A DNA stretch of 64,000 nucleotides from Xiphophorus maculatus (taxonomy: Eukaryota > Chordata > Actinopteri > Cyprinodontiformes > Poeciliidae): NCBI RefSeq assembly GCF_002775205.1, contig NC_036453.1:6661103-6725102 (forward strand). Direction: 5' to 3'. How positions within the stretch are numbered: the stretch's first letter is position 1; the number at the start of each line of letters is the position of its first letter. Positions 11,061 to 24,600 of the stretch are shown here, one piece after another. The position numbers and the translations under genes were made by a program. The notes beneath the pieces were generated by a model. That model was not told the origin of the DNA. It saw only the letters and a list, made by a program, of their open reading frames with translations, and ran no database searches.

Positions 11061-13528
11061 GTGGATGATAATAATGACTTTAAAGTTTGCATGGCTGAGT
11101 GGGTCATCCCACAGTCTTTCTGTATTAACGTCATTTTATGGTCTTAGTCTTAGGAAAATCCAAATTCTCAGAAGAACTTACAGGATTTGCATTAGCTATA
11201 GGCCATAACAAATTTGACAGAAAAACTCTAAAAACATGTAACAGAAGCATACAGGATTTTCCATTTTTAACTGAATTACTGAAACTAGTTGTATTCTAAT
11301 TTATTCATATGCATTTGTGCATATCAGCAAATGTGTAGTAGTTAAATTAATCAGAAAATTGGTTGGATGGCGTAAACGTTGCAGATCTGTCAAGCATCTG
11401 GCGTGTCAGAGTGAAGGAATTTTCATGAGTGCAGATGGAGTGTCTGCAGAAGTTAGCATGAGAGTTACTAACATTAATATTGAGACAGGATTTTTCAATT
11501 GATCCTTAAAATCTGAAGTGGAGAAAGTCAGTTATTTTTTACTTAGAACTATGTAAGTTCTAAGTAAAAGAACTTGTTTTTACAGACAGAATTTGTTTTT
11601 AAAGTTTTGTGACTTTAAAAAGAAAACTGTTCTTGTGTGGTACCGCAGACCTCTGTAATATCTCGGTCAGTAAATAGTGTCACTAGAGTTTTACTCAGAG
11701 CAGCACATAAACTATTTGGCCAGTCAGTATTGTCATTAATAGTTTGCCACCAGAATCTGTTTTGCTACATTCCATTTGAGCTGTAAAGTTGGATTTTCTG
11801 TTGCATCTCTTATAAACAAGTTTCATTAGATATTAAATGCGTAAAAAGCATAAAAACCCATATTAATGAGCTTCTTTGCCTAATAAGAGTTATTCCCTTT
11901 GTTGAACACAACAATTAGCAAATTCATCTGTTTTTAACTTGCAACTGGAGCCTGATGAAGTCGGCTTTAATTTAATCACTGTGATCCCAGCTGTGACTTT
12001 CAAGGCAAATGGAGCCAGTTTCCAGGCGTGGGAGCTCTGATCCTTCGGCTTATAAACACACTCAGAACGTGTCCTTTGATACAAGATAACATGTCGGACA
12101 TGTATATTCAAATAAGCAAAGGGCTGTAAGTGACTGTAAAAGAAGATAATGTCTGATTTGCATAGATATTGTTTAAATAAACAACTGTGTCATCATAACT
12201 CATTACCTTTTAAAGTATTAATGCCTAGTTGCTGCGATGATGTCATCTCCCTGAAGCAATTCAAACTTTTTGAAAGCTTTTTTGTTTGTATATGAATTGA
12301 AGCACTCCACAATTATGACTGCATTTAAAAAAACAACCCTGTAATATTCTGACATTAAAAATAAAGGATGTAGATGTGGCACAATGAGGCTCAAGGTGAG
12401 TAAAGTCTGAGCTGAATTTATATTGTGCTCACATAATTATCACAGCGTCAGCACACACCCATAGACACTGAGGCTCTCAGAAGGTATACACACACCCTTG
12501 AAAAAATGAACTATGATAAATCATTTTGAAACTGTTTCCATGTATGACATCACATTTAAATCCTGTGCAATTCAACCAAAAAACAAACACATCTGTCTAA
12601 AACAAACCTGGTTACATAAGAGTACACACCTTTAAATGAATGTTTTGTCAAAGCATCTTGTGATTTATTTTAACATTCAGTCTTATTCGGTAAAATTCTG
12701 TCAGCATTTTTCGCTCTGAGTAATTAGATGAGCCCCAGATTCTCTAGTTGATTCCAACACATAATTTTCCCTCTTATAAAGTTAGAATTATGTGTATTTC
12801 TGTGCATGTTTGGACTCAGTGATGCAAATGAAATCTCTCTTTATCTTCAGCTTTCTAGCAGAGGCTTAAAGGTTTCTGGTCAAAACTGACTGACATACAA
12901 AGCTTACATCCATCCTCCTTAGGGAAAAGTAATATGAAAGCATGATGCTGCCACCGCCATGTTTGGCAGTGAGCATGGTGTTCTTTTCCAAAAACATTTT
13001 TGTTTCATTATACCATAAAAAATACTTTTTCAAGACTTTGTACCTTTTTCCTGACTGGTACTGCTTTACAGTTGAATTTGACATTTCTTTACAAAGTGCA
13101 ATGTTTGAAAAAGATTGGGAATGTGGAAGATTCAGAAACTAACAAAGATCAACTTTATTTCAGGTTATTCAGATGGCAGGTGTGACATTTACCAGACTGA
13201 ATGCTGATGAATCATCATGGTGCGCACATTTAGCAACCAGATCATTTTTTCTTTTTTTTTTTAAGAGATTGTTTTCAGTTCAGTGGTGCAAAATAAACAT
13301 CTCATCATATTCAGAAAAGGTTTTACAACTATTTATCAGTTCTACTTATTATTTCACAAAAACCTGGGAAAATCAGGATTTATCATCATTATGTAGTTTT
13401 CATATACTAAGCACTGACAGACTTCATGCTGTAATATGTCTGATGAAAGGAAAAGCATCTCAGCTGCTATGGTTGCATTTCTAGAAAGAAAAGAAAATGC
13501 TCTAACCATTTTTTTAATTTGTGCGCAG
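11061..13528. other. pdlim4 last intron, part right of the retrovirus
   Basis: Begins with the right GTGG target duplication and runs to the acceptor GTGCGCAG at 13521-13528. It contains a Tc1/mariner-like relic (about 12490-13290). I saw no exon. Confidence 0.6.
12490..13290 (-). mobile_element. Tc1/mariner-like transposon relic
   Basis: The minus strand around 12935-12975 reads KHGGGSIML, a signature of Tc1-like transposases. Flanking sequence resembles widespread fish Tc1-type repeats. The rest is too decayed to set exact ends, and no terminal repeats were delimited. Confidence 0.55.
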
Positions 13529-13733
13529 TGGCACCATTGTAAAGGCCCGGGACAAACTCTACCACCCAGACTGCTTCATGTGTGACGACTGCGGCATCAA
13601 CCTGAAGCAGAGAGGCTACTTCTTTATCGAGGACAGTCTGTACTGCGAGACCCACGCCAAGGCTCGCGTCCAGCCGCCTGAGGGCTACGACGTGGTCGCC
13701 GTGTATCCTAACTCTAAGGTGGAGCTGGTCTAA
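13529..13733 (+). CDS. pdlim4: pdlim4 last coding exon (LIM domain and C-terminus)
   Basis: Starts after acceptor CGCAG and joins the exon at 2655-2793 in frame (GT + T for Val). With the upstream CSRC it completes the LIM pattern: His and Cys in YHPDC, then FMC, DDC, and finally CETH, with a 17-residue spacing between halves. The protein ends [19 protein letters not shown], which matches my recollection of the PDLIM4 (RIL) C-terminus and not that of PDLIM1 or PDLIM3. The stop is TAA at 13731. The preceding intron is lengthened by the sense-oriented retrovirus, whose 3' LTR promoter lies about 3.6 kb upstream of this exon. Confidence 0.93.
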
Positions 13734-16280
13734 GAGGAGGAGACTGGCTTCATCTGTAGGGGAAATGGGGAAACCAGCTGTGATCAGGCTCTGTCGCGTA
13801 CGACTGCTGATGTTGGATCAGTTTTGCCTCCCTTGGTGGGGGGGATTGGTATGAAATTTCCATGATCCCAGATCAGTACTCTCACTCTGACAGGTTTGAT
13901 GAATGCTGTGCATATTGAAATTTGTAAGTTGAGGCCTGGAACTGAAGAATCTTCAAAAACCATTCATTTTAAACTCCATTATTCATCATTCATTGATTCG
14001 TGTTTTAACCTAATCCAAGAAAACAAAATCACTTGCTCTCATATACAAAGAACTGTGTTCACATGCTTCCAGATCACAGACAGTAGTCTAATATTTAATG
14101 TCATTTATAAAACTCACAATGCACATTTAAAAGATGAGACAAAAACTAAAACTGATTTTAAGAAATACTTCCGTTTTCTGCTTATAACAATTTTCGCTTT
14201 GCATATCCATGTGGTCTGCAGCGATCTGTGGTTTAAGTTTTGGTTAAAGGGGTTCAAATGTCATTTAACAGTACTACAGCTAAATATTGTTCTTGTTCTG
14301 TTTCTAACTTACTGGCAGTTCACTTTTCACTTTTTAATGCTACAAATAAGGCTTTTTTCCTCCTATTAGTAAAAGTTGCCACAGTGTGTCAGTAACGTCG
14401 ATCAGAAGCTCAGAGCTCAGACTCAGAGGAAAGTACTTTGTAGCAAATGTCTCTGTATGCAGAGTGAACTACATTACTTACACTTATTTTCACATTAAAA
14501 TAAACATATTTTTATACAGCATTACATCCACGTGTCCATCAACTTTATAGACATTTTGCAGTGAATTTGTTTGTTTTGGGGGTCAGGAGAAGAACTGGAT
14601 CAATAAGGTTAAATACTTTTATCCCGAATAGATCAAAGGTTTACATGCAATATCAAATATGTACATGCATCCCTCCTAGTATTTGGCTAGATATCTCTTA
14701 AGTTGTACCTTAACTACATGTTTTATTGCTTTAATTAAACTTCTGGCAAAAATCCTATTGGATGTTAAGCCTCATTGAAAAACGTTGGTTCCTAACCCTG
14801 AACCCATCTGCGCAGCGTAGACCATAGAAACGTCTCAATGTTTCATTTGAAAACCAGTTTTGATTAGAGATTCAGATTATTATCCAGTTGGAACCTAAAT
14901 GGTTTTAAAGTTTCTAGCAGTTCTCCTTCCTTTATTATTCCACCAAATCTGCACAAGGTTTCTTTGCAGAATAGAACCGCCATCCAGCATGATTCTGCCA
15001 CTACTGTGCCGATCACATTGAACCCCATCATCTTATCTTCTCATCAGTGTTTGTCTTTGCCTGATCATAAAACTTTTCTACAGAAGATATTTGGCCTTCA
15101 ATGTGAGATTATGTAACTTCAGCAAAAGAGAAATTTATTTGAAAGCTTTTTAAATGTTTGTCAAATTATTTAGTTATTAAATAACCAGTTTTAAATTGTT
15201 AAAGAACAACTTAAAATGATACTTCCAGTGACTTTAAAATGTGACATAGAAATGTCAATAAATTTGAGCTTAAAACAAATGAACTCTTTGTCCTGAAGAT
15301 TGGAATCCGGCCATTTGGAGCAGAGTACAGATCTTTTTCTGAGGATGTTTTCTTACTTTTGCACCTGAGTGGGAGAGGAATTTCAGCTATTGCTCTGAAG
15401 CATTCCTGCTCACACAAACACGACTCCCTGGGTGTTTTTAAAGCCTCCTCAGGCTGAAACCAGAACCCTCTTCTTCTAATGACAGTTTTAAATATGACTT
15501 TATGCTTTAGAGACTAGAGGGAACACAATGGAAACGGTTTCTAATAAAATTAAAAACTAGTAAACATGGACTTTACAACATGTGGTAGTAATACCTGCTG
15601 CTTCGGGGGTTTTTGGTGCCAAAACATCTCATGGGGAGAGAAAAAAAGACAATATGCATGTATGTGCATCTATTTGTACCCTTCTTATTAAGAATCCATG
15701 AGTCCGCTTAGAGCCAAGGTCATGAAGCCAATAACATTTATTTCTCCATTTCCTCTGAGGAGACAGGAAAGTGTCAGGAGGGAGAAGACTTGAGATGATA
15801 TGTAGCTTCCTTTCCTGGAAGAATAAAAAACAGCGTCAATTTGTGACCATCAGTCTTATCTTAGTGTGAATAGTGAAGTGAACTGGATGGAGGAGAGTGA
15901 TATTATTCTTAATTTTAGGAAAATATCTAACAAAGCTATTTTTTTAATCTGAAAGAAGAGTGAATTTCGCAGTAGTTCCTCTGTTTTTAGCTTCTTTGCT
16001 TGTAATTTGTTTAAATTATGAGAAAAACTTTAACACCACCACATGTTGTCTTTGATCTTGTACATATTTTGTTTCATTGGGATTGGTTTAGTATAACATC
16101 TCACTTATAGACAATTTGCATTTCATGTATCTTTAAACATTTTCTCTGAAAAAAGTTTGTATTTTTTCCTCTGTTGTTTAACTTATTGTACTGCCAACAC
16201 ATTTTTCTTGTTTTTTTTGTATTCCTTGTCATTTACTGTTCTTTCTTGGTTTAAATAAAATGAAAACTGTAATTCCATGA
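13734..16280 (+). other. pdlim4: Probable pdlim4 3' untranslated region
   Basis: No coding content follows the stop. Candidate polyadenylation signals occur near 14497 and at 16254-16259 (AATAAA after a T-rich stretch). Which one is used cannot be decided from sequence. Confidence 0.5.
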
Positions 16281-16732
16281 TGTGATTTCATTCTGGATCT
16301 ATCTACAGTTTCTTCCACCACAAAGTTTTCTCCAAACACAATCCCTTCAGTTTAATCCTAGTTTCACACAACAGTTGTGACATGTTTTTTTTCTGCTTAC
16401 TTTTCCAAGTAAAGGTCACTGGGCTGCAAAATTGCTGCACAGATGCCATAAATATGATTATAGAGCTATAGCAGTCTTGTTTTAGAATAGTTACTTATTG
16501 TTTCTATAGAGAATTTCTAAAATAGTATGCGTGGTACACTGTATTTTTAGCTGTGGAGATTCTGGAAAAGTTGTTTTTAATCACGCTTTAGATCCTATTG
16601 ACAGGTGCAGGTTTAGAAAATCAAAAAAAAATAACAACCTCATCACTCTTAGAAACTGAAAAAACAAAATTGATGTCAAAAGCAGAATCCATGATTGTCC
16701 TGTCAGTTATAAAACATATAGTTTCATTTAAA

Positions 16733-17150
16733 GCCACCTTCACTCATAGGTTCAATCCAAATACTGTCCGATTAAAATCTGAAGTCTTCAGAAAATCAAC
16801 TGTTCAAAATACCAGAAGGCTTTTAAATTAAACTATTGTGCATATTGATTTTGAAAAACATAAGAATATCACTGCAATTTGTTAACATCATGTTAGTTTT
16901 TCTTGTATCGATGAAAACTCAGCATTATGTATGGCCGGTTAGCTCAGCTGGTCAGACTGTGTTGCTAATAGCACCAAGGTCATGGGTTCAATCCCCAAAC
17001 TGGCCAATTGAAATCTAAAGTCTCTCAGATAATCAACACTTCAAAATTAAAACGGCTGGAAAATAAAATCAACTCTTCAAAATATTGAAAGGCTAGAAAA
17101 TATACCTTTATGCACATTAATTTTGAAAAACATTAGAATATGTGGGTTAG
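16733..17150 (+). repeat. tRNA-Ile-derived SINE-like repeat, partly duplicated
   Basis: Bases 16933-17006 resemble tRNA-Ile with anticodon AAT: a pairable acceptor stem (GCCGGT with ACTGGC), A box TAGCTCAGCTGG and B box GGGTTCAATCC. The D stem, anticodon stem and T stem each carry mismatches. The sequence after the tRNA part (AATTGAAATCTAAAGTC...) matches the sequence after a decayed B box at 16748-16860. This suggests two tandem SINE units rather than a working tRNA gene. Confidence 0.6.
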
Positions 17151-17614
17151 GTTATGTCAGACTCTCCCTTTCCATCATTTCCCAGATGATCCGATTCGCC
17201 ATGTCTTTGTAAATGTCAAGTTAATATATTACCTGTGAATTACGTCAAGCTTCGCGTTGCGCTCCAGAAAACTGCAAACATCGAGATTAATAAGAACAGC
17301 GCAATAAATGTGAAAACAGCCACGAATGAACTTGTCCATAAAGTTGTGCAACTAAATGCCATTATGATTATTAGTATTAAGATACGTGTCACAAATCTGT
17401 GCAGTGGGACATCAGAGTTGTGGAGCGGCAGGAGGAGCGCTGTGACAGCAAACACAAAACCTGGCCGCTGGGGGTTAAAATTCTATTTACAATTTTCCAG
17501 ACAATACTGGAACACACAAATTACTAAAGTTTTTTACATTGTTGATGTAATCATTATAAAATAACTTGCAACTAAGTATTGGCAAAGATTGATGTCATTT
17601 TCACAGGTGGCGGA

Positions 17615-17776
17615 GCGTTGTTGTCAGCAGCTGGTGAAAGTAACTAAAAAGTTACTTTTAATGTAACTTTGTTACTTTCCAAATCAAGTAATCAGTAATC
17701 TAAGTTACTTCTTCAAGGCGTAATCAGTAATCCGAATAAAGTTACTTTTTCAAAGTAACTTTATTCCATCACTGCT
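17615..17776. mobile_element. hAT-like element fragment
   Basis: A run of AGTTACTTT / AAAGTAACT motifs ends with CCATCACTG, the reverse of a CAGTGATGG terminus seen in many fish hAT-like non-autonomous elements. A related end begins at 48392. The left end is unclear. Confidence 0.5.
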
Positions 17777-18059
17777 TCCAATTCATTTATTCAGTCATCT
17801 ATGTTCATCCAAATAAGTATATTCACTAAATTACAGGACAAAACAAACATATATCATAAATGTGGACAGATTATCATCTCCCTTGGCTTCTCTTTGCTTT
17901 TTGGTCCCAACATCCTGAAAAGTTTTGAATTAATGTGTTGCTGTGTTTGGAAGATCGTCCTCGTTTTTCAGGTGTTGAAATGTTTGAGCCAGCACACAGA
18001 GGCCTGACTAAAATGCTCAAACATGCAGTGTTCCTGCTAAAGCACAGCACCTTCCAAAA

Positions 18060-18640
18060 GTAATAACACTTGAATAGTCTCACATTTTGCTGTGTTTTAA
18101 GCACTAAGATGAATGCATTTCATTGAGATTTTATGTGACAAATCAACAAAAAGTTCTGCACAGTTGTAAAATGTAATTTATATAATAGGTGTAAGTTTCT
18201 TTATTACTTGAAAAGCGTGCACTCTATCCTGCTGAGTCAATATTTTTTTAAACTACCAAAGACCAGGGTTTTTTTCCATCTTATTTTTTGAAAAATGTCC
18301 TTGCCTCAGTAAGATTGATGGATAACGTCTGTGATATTTAAGTCTTGCTACACTTTCCTCCTAATGAGATTTTGGTCTGGACCTTCACTGGGCCCCTCTG
18401 TCAAATATAAACGCCTTGGTTTAAACCAGTTTATTGTGTCTGGTTGTATGTTTGGGATCACAGAGCAGCTGGAATGGGAATGTCGAGTCATTTGCAGGTA
18501 TTCCTCCAGGACTGCTTTGTGTCTAGCTTTAATGATTTTCAGAACTCCACCTTTTCTTTTAGAAAGGTGGAGGTGGGTACACCAGATTTCACAAAAGTCT
18601 TTTTCTTTTTGAACAAATAATCTGCCTTATCATTTGTTAG
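18060..18640 (+). mobile_element. Tc1-type repeat relic
   Basis: Contains TTTTATGTGACAAATCAACA, TGCTGAGTCAATATTTTT and a TTTGGTCTGGACCTTCACTGGGC-like stretch, which are landmarks of a common teleost Tc1-derived repeat. Highly decayed; edges approximate. Confidence 0.5.
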
Positions 18641-21600
18641 AAAAGAAAAGCCGAGGTCCTGACCAGAGCACAACTCTGACTCCTACATTTTCACAAAGTG
18701 ATTTCCAAAAGTAAATCTAAAATGTTGTGTAGGACTGTTGGCACAGAAATAAACACAGCAGATTCTCTGATATCTATAAACTTTGACTCCAGTTTGAAGA
18801 TAAACACTTGAGGTTTCTAAGAGACGAGTTTTTGCTTTGCAAGATGTGACATCACTCACTCACAACTTGTGTCGTTTTGTCAGTAGGATTCAAATTCAAA
18901 TTTTATCATCTTGAATGCTTTTCAACACTCAATATGTTTATTTTTTTTCAACTTATATGTTGCATATCATCATTTCTAAGTGAATCTACATTTTACTTAT
19001 GAACTTTAAAGAATAAAACAGAGAATAAAGCCATTCTTCCTTTGGGTTTTATGTGAAAAAGCTGCTGAAATTTCTGTTTGTTTCATTTTCTATCTCATTC
19101 TCTATATATAGAGCATAGTTTTCATTCCAGGTTTGAAGCTCCATTTGGTCCCAATTTACTGCCATGACTGATTTATATAGTCCGGGTCAAAACGTTTTCA
19201 CATGCAGCTTTCTGACTCATCTCAGATAGAAATGAATTCTACAAACAAAAGGTCATAAAAGCAGAAAACCTGAATTCATTAGTTTCTTATCAGTCTAAAA
19301 TGATCCAGACCTCTGTCATCACATGTTTAGCTTTACAAATTTTATGTTAAAGTGATTTGAATTGTTTTTGTGGTATATTCATACAAGCCATTTGATCTTG
19401 TTGAACTGATGAGGTTCTAATCGTCATGTTGTTTACCGGTGTGTTGGATAATGGATGGTTCTGTTTGTCTTTGTCTCAAACTGGGATTTGGCCGATTCTG
19501 ATCAGCCTGTTTATCTGTAATAAATAATAAAATACTAAATGCTGACTCTCTTGACCAAAGAGTTGACACACAGCAATGTGTCAAAACAAAAAAACTTATC
19601 TTATAAATAACCCTCATGAGGCAGGATTCTGGAACTTTTCCGTGTTTCCATGCAGATGCAGAATGAGTGTTTGGAGGCTAAAATTGGGCTTTTGAGCAAT
19701 GAACAGTCTGGATTGTTCTGACATGACAGAGAGGCTGAATATGTGGAAAAAAACCAGCATCCTCTGTTTAACATGGTGGATGAACTGTGATGCTGCAGGC
19801 CAAAAACTTTGCAATGAGAAATCAATGGGTCATTCTGTATGATGACAGAATGCACACCAACTCTGGAGGGATTCATCAGACGTAAAATCAACCTCCTCTG
19901 CTTTCAGAAACACTCAGGGCAATAAAAAGAAAGTATAAAAAAGAAATTGTCAAATATTTCTTTGCTCCACTTCTGTAAAATCTTAAGTGGTTTCCTACTA
20001 AAATGAAAAACTGTGAATACTTGTGGAAACAGTCATAGATTTGTAAAGAAAAAGCGGAACATTTTTGAGTCGTTTACAGGTAGTTTGTAAGAAAATCCTT
20101 TTGATAGATTACCAGGCCTTCGCTTTGTTTCCATGGAGTCTTACATACATCTCTGTGGCTCCTTTCAGCCACTTTCACGGTCCAGTTGGCCCTTTGAAGG
20201 GATAACGCTCAGACTGAACTCTTGTGTGATTCACAACCAGAAGGCCTTAAATGATCTGCAGCCCAACACTTATGGTGGCAGACTCTGCAGGGCACTCGGT
20301 GTCCCTGCTTGGTGACTCACGGCTGCAATGGCAGGATCAACTAAACAACATTTGACACTTTAATCTTGTGGCTGATGAATTTACTGTTTTGTGCTGCAGT
20401 AAAAATTAATTTCTCAACCAAATGAGATTTTCTTTCACTCTAAAGCAGACTTCAACCATGCAGCAGTTTAACGTCACTCATGACAAGTTAATCCTGACTG
20501 GGTTGTATTTCTTGTTCCTGAAGAACTTTCAAGTCTTACCTAAAAGAACTTTTCCATTTCTGATCATAAATTTGACAAGTCATTTGCAAGTTTTCATTTG
20601 GACAGAAAACGATTGAGAATCCATTCTGCGGACATCATCGTTGTTTCATGCTGCATGACTAAATCTATCAGACTGCTTACAGTGCAACTGTGACAGAATT
20701 ATTTCCCAATGTTCCCATCTGACCCCGCTTCATACTGAATTCATTTACGCTCAACTATCAGCCTGAAAAAGAAAAAAAAATGGCAAGTTTGTAAAAATGA
20801 TGTGTTTGGAAACCGTCCTGGCAACTTGTCTTTTAGGTTTATTTAACAGATTTTGCACTACTGAAAATGCACAAACATTGGATGAGATTTCTAAAACAAG
20901 TCTGGGAGAAGATTGATTTGGTTTTGGAGGCTGTATTTGTTCATTAGTCAGTGAGGATATATATTTATCTTTAAGGGGAATCTGTGGAGGTTTTCCATTT
21001 ACCTTAAAGTATATAAACATCCAGAGTGACCCGCTTCAGGTCAGCAAACTGACCGGACTAAATTGTCTGCTGGAATTCAAACATATGCAACACATCTCTG
21101 CTCTCTCAAGTATGTTTAAACAAAAGGAGAAAGAATGTGAAAACCAAACAGATGGCTCATGTTGTACCACTCTGAGCAAACACTGGCTCAGGATGTCATG
21201 AGTTAACATGGAAATTAATTTTCCCTCATTTCTATTAACAATGACTTTGGTTAACCTATTTTATTTATGCCAGATTTGAAAAATAATCAAAAAGTTTGAT
21301 TTTCTTTTGTCTGGGTTTAGCTCCAGAGTGACTGTACCAAAAGACAAATTCAATCCAGAATGTTTGAGGAATTACAAGACCTAGAAGAAATACATTCTAA
21401 TTCTGTTTTTATTTTGTTTTTCTTTCTTTTTGTTGCTTTGACAATTTTCTTAAATCTGACAAACTAAGAAGTCTTTGAAAATGAAAGCCTGCCACAGCCT
21501 TGGATCAGTTTCAATAATTTAGTGGGACGACCAGAGTTATAAAAACACAACAGGAAGTGACAGATTTTTAACTAAGTGAAACTCTTTTTGTTTTTATGAG

Positions 21601-24600
21601 CAAATCTTCAGTGGAGTCAGCTAAAGTTTTCATCTCTGTTCTGAAAGTTGGTTCATATAGTTTGATCTATCTTCCTGCATAGATAACCTCCTGTCTTGTC
21701 CCATTGTAATGATCACACCTGAATCAGTTTAGTCATTATCTTCCTCCATGTGTATATATGGTCCAGTTGGCCACTTTTCTGATGCTGTTTTTATTCCTGC
21801 CTTGCTGACCTGTCGTGGTTTTAAGCATGTTTTATGGTTCCTTTCCCATCGTTTTTTGGTCGTTTCTTGTTTATTCTGCCAGTGCAGCACTTTTGTTTAC
21901 TGTTTTCCAGCAAATAGTCTGAATTCCTGCTTTACAAACAAACAGCCAAAGCCTAAAAGATGGATAAAAGGCTCAATAAATTTTTAAAAATTAGGTCCGT
22001 CTGGTGCTCTCAGGACTGGATCCAAGAGGATTTGGTTGAACGGGCCGGAGCCAGCTTTAGGCTCCCTACCCACACAAGGTTTTATGGATGGAAATTACCA
22101 GGGATTTATAGATACCAGATGAAAATAGATTTTTTTCTTGCTTTTTCAGAAGTTTCTCAATGAACACAATGATTTTAAAAAGAATATTACCCTGTATGAC
22201 AACATAAATGCAGAATTACAGTAACTATGCCAGTTCTGGATCTGGGGATGTGAGTCTCTCTGTAATGCACTAAAATTAATATAAAAGGTGCAAGGCTGAT
22301 ATCTAGCATGCATGGGGTCAAAGTTAAACTATTTTCAAATGGTTGCCTATTAAAGGTTTAAGAAAATAAGATTTTCAGCCAACATTTTAAAGTTTACATG
22401 AGATGCTTACAGCACATGTATTTAAGTCCATCCTGTGTGATGGATTTCAGTGTAAAACTAAAGAAGAGCTGAACCTGAGAGGATCCAGATGAAAAAGTTT
22501 GATGGTTTGGCTGCTGATGTTTCAGCCAAACCAGAACTGTTCGTGACGATCATCCAAAATTCTCAGGACTCTTCAGCGAATTGAGGTGAAACCAAACAAA
22601 AAGATTATTGAAACGTGAAATCAGGATGGCAAGGCTCCAACACATTTCATAATTTCAGTGCATTAACTGCATCATAAAAGCTTGATAGTATCTTGCCTGA
22701 ACACAGTAATTTTGTACAGCTTGCTGGGAATGTACAGTCAATTAATCTTTAAATTACCATTACAACACAGGCTAATGCACAGCTTGATGTTTGATTAATG
22801 TTAAGTAATGGTTATTATTCTACTTTCCTGTAAACTTCAGATTTTGTTTCCTTGTTTAAATCAGTCATGAGTTTGAGCTTCTCTGGAGTAAAAACCCCCG
22901 AGGCTCGTCGGTCTGCTTTTGTTTGTGCTTAAATGTGAATATTTCACTAAATGGAGAGAAATGAGGATCACTCCCACACAGTTTACAGCTATCAATCTGC
23001 ATGTAAATTTTGTGGATTTTATAATTGTAGTTGTTTTAAGATGACATAATGTTGAATGAACTCAGACTTGTGGGAAATAGTCTGCATGAAGCCACAGAGC
23101 TACATCATTTCACCCGAAACCATGAGCTCATTTTCATATTTAGTCTTATGACTTAAATTTACAACTTTCAGTCTGATTTATGTGCATTCAAGAGTCCAAA
23201 TTTTTTGTTGGCTTTCCAATTCAGCAAATCAAATTTAGACTTGCAGCTGGGAAACTCCGTTAACCTACTTGGAGCTAAACATGAGACTCACAAAACCACA
23301 GGCCAGATTGTGTCACACATAAAAAAGTGGAACAAATCATTGTTATATTTAAGCCTCCTTTCACATTTCATTATTGTATTAAAGGTTTTGTTTGTTTCCA
23401 AAGGTATCACACTTGCTATCCAGCAAACACTGAGGTGTGATAGAAGAAGCCCTAAGGAATCAGAGATCTTCAGCCAAGAGTATCAGATTTACATCCATTA
23501 GTAGAAGTTTAAGATAATGTTCTGTTCCACCTGTGCAATCACGAAAAATATCTCCGGGGCTTGGTAGCAGTTCATAAAGGGTCTATGTTGGCAGTCTTGT
23601 CAGAACCTGTTTAGGCAAAATCACTGATAAAGTAAGAAGACTTTATAACTTCATTTTCATTTACAACAAGAATCAAGCATGAAGAAAGTAAAGGATGGTT
23701 TAAAAATGTAGTGACTGCAAAGGTGACAGAAATGCTAAAAGGCTCAGTACCGGTCTGACCTCATCAGACTAAAATCACAACTTTAAACACTTTACCAGAT
23801 GTGGATCAAGTCCAGGACAGGAAAGGTGTCTGCATTCAGGCCACTGACTTTACAGTTCCCCAGCTGTTTTCTGAAGCTCAACGCTTCCATAGAGAGAGCG
23901 GTGATTCTGTTGTGATGTCAAATCATCAAGATCCTTCATGTTGAGAGGGAGAACCAAGAGCATCAGAGGGGATAAAACTGACCATCCTGGTCTCCAGTAA
24001 AAGCTAAAATCTCATCACATCCTCACCAACATGACGGCGCTCTACGATGCCTTCATGGTACCGTACCAGATGAGAACAATCAGACACACCTCCAAATTGT
24101 GCATGTATTTAAGGAAAGACAGAAAGCTGAGTTCTGAATTTGAAATACAAAACCTACTTATTACTGTGTCAATAACCTCTGGTGTTGCATTCTGGGATTA
24201 TGAGTAGGAGGAGGAAGAGAAAGAGAAGAAAAGCCATTAGAAGTTCACAAAATTTATTCAGATTTTATTTTCAGTAGTTACATTTTGATATATAAAATAC
24301 ATTTAGATGATTTGAAAAAAATTATTTCAGATTTATGAAGATGATTTTATTGATTTCATTATTGCTAAATTAGATATTGAGACATATTATGAAAAACAAG
24401 TTTTAAAATCATCACATTGTTTTGAATTGACAAAGACATAATACTGCAAAAGCTAAAATTGTTCAGAAATGAGCAACTACTTTCATAACATTTTTATAGA
24501 GGCCTGTTAAAGTCCAGCCTTCAAAGTCTTACAGGTTTTCACTTTTGGTCAAGAGTAAATTCTGGCAGTAAATGTAGATGAATAAAGCAGAATCTGCAGC

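Noticed and set aside
16933..17006. Functional tRNA-Ile gene
   Set aside because: Mismatches in the D, anticodon and T stems, and a repeated SINE-like body after it, argue against a working tRNA.
17240..17564. Overlapping frames on both strands near 17.3 kb as a membrane-protein exon
   Set aside because: No splice sites or family resemblance. The hydrophobic minus-strand frame is the shadow of an AT-rich stretch next to a repeat.
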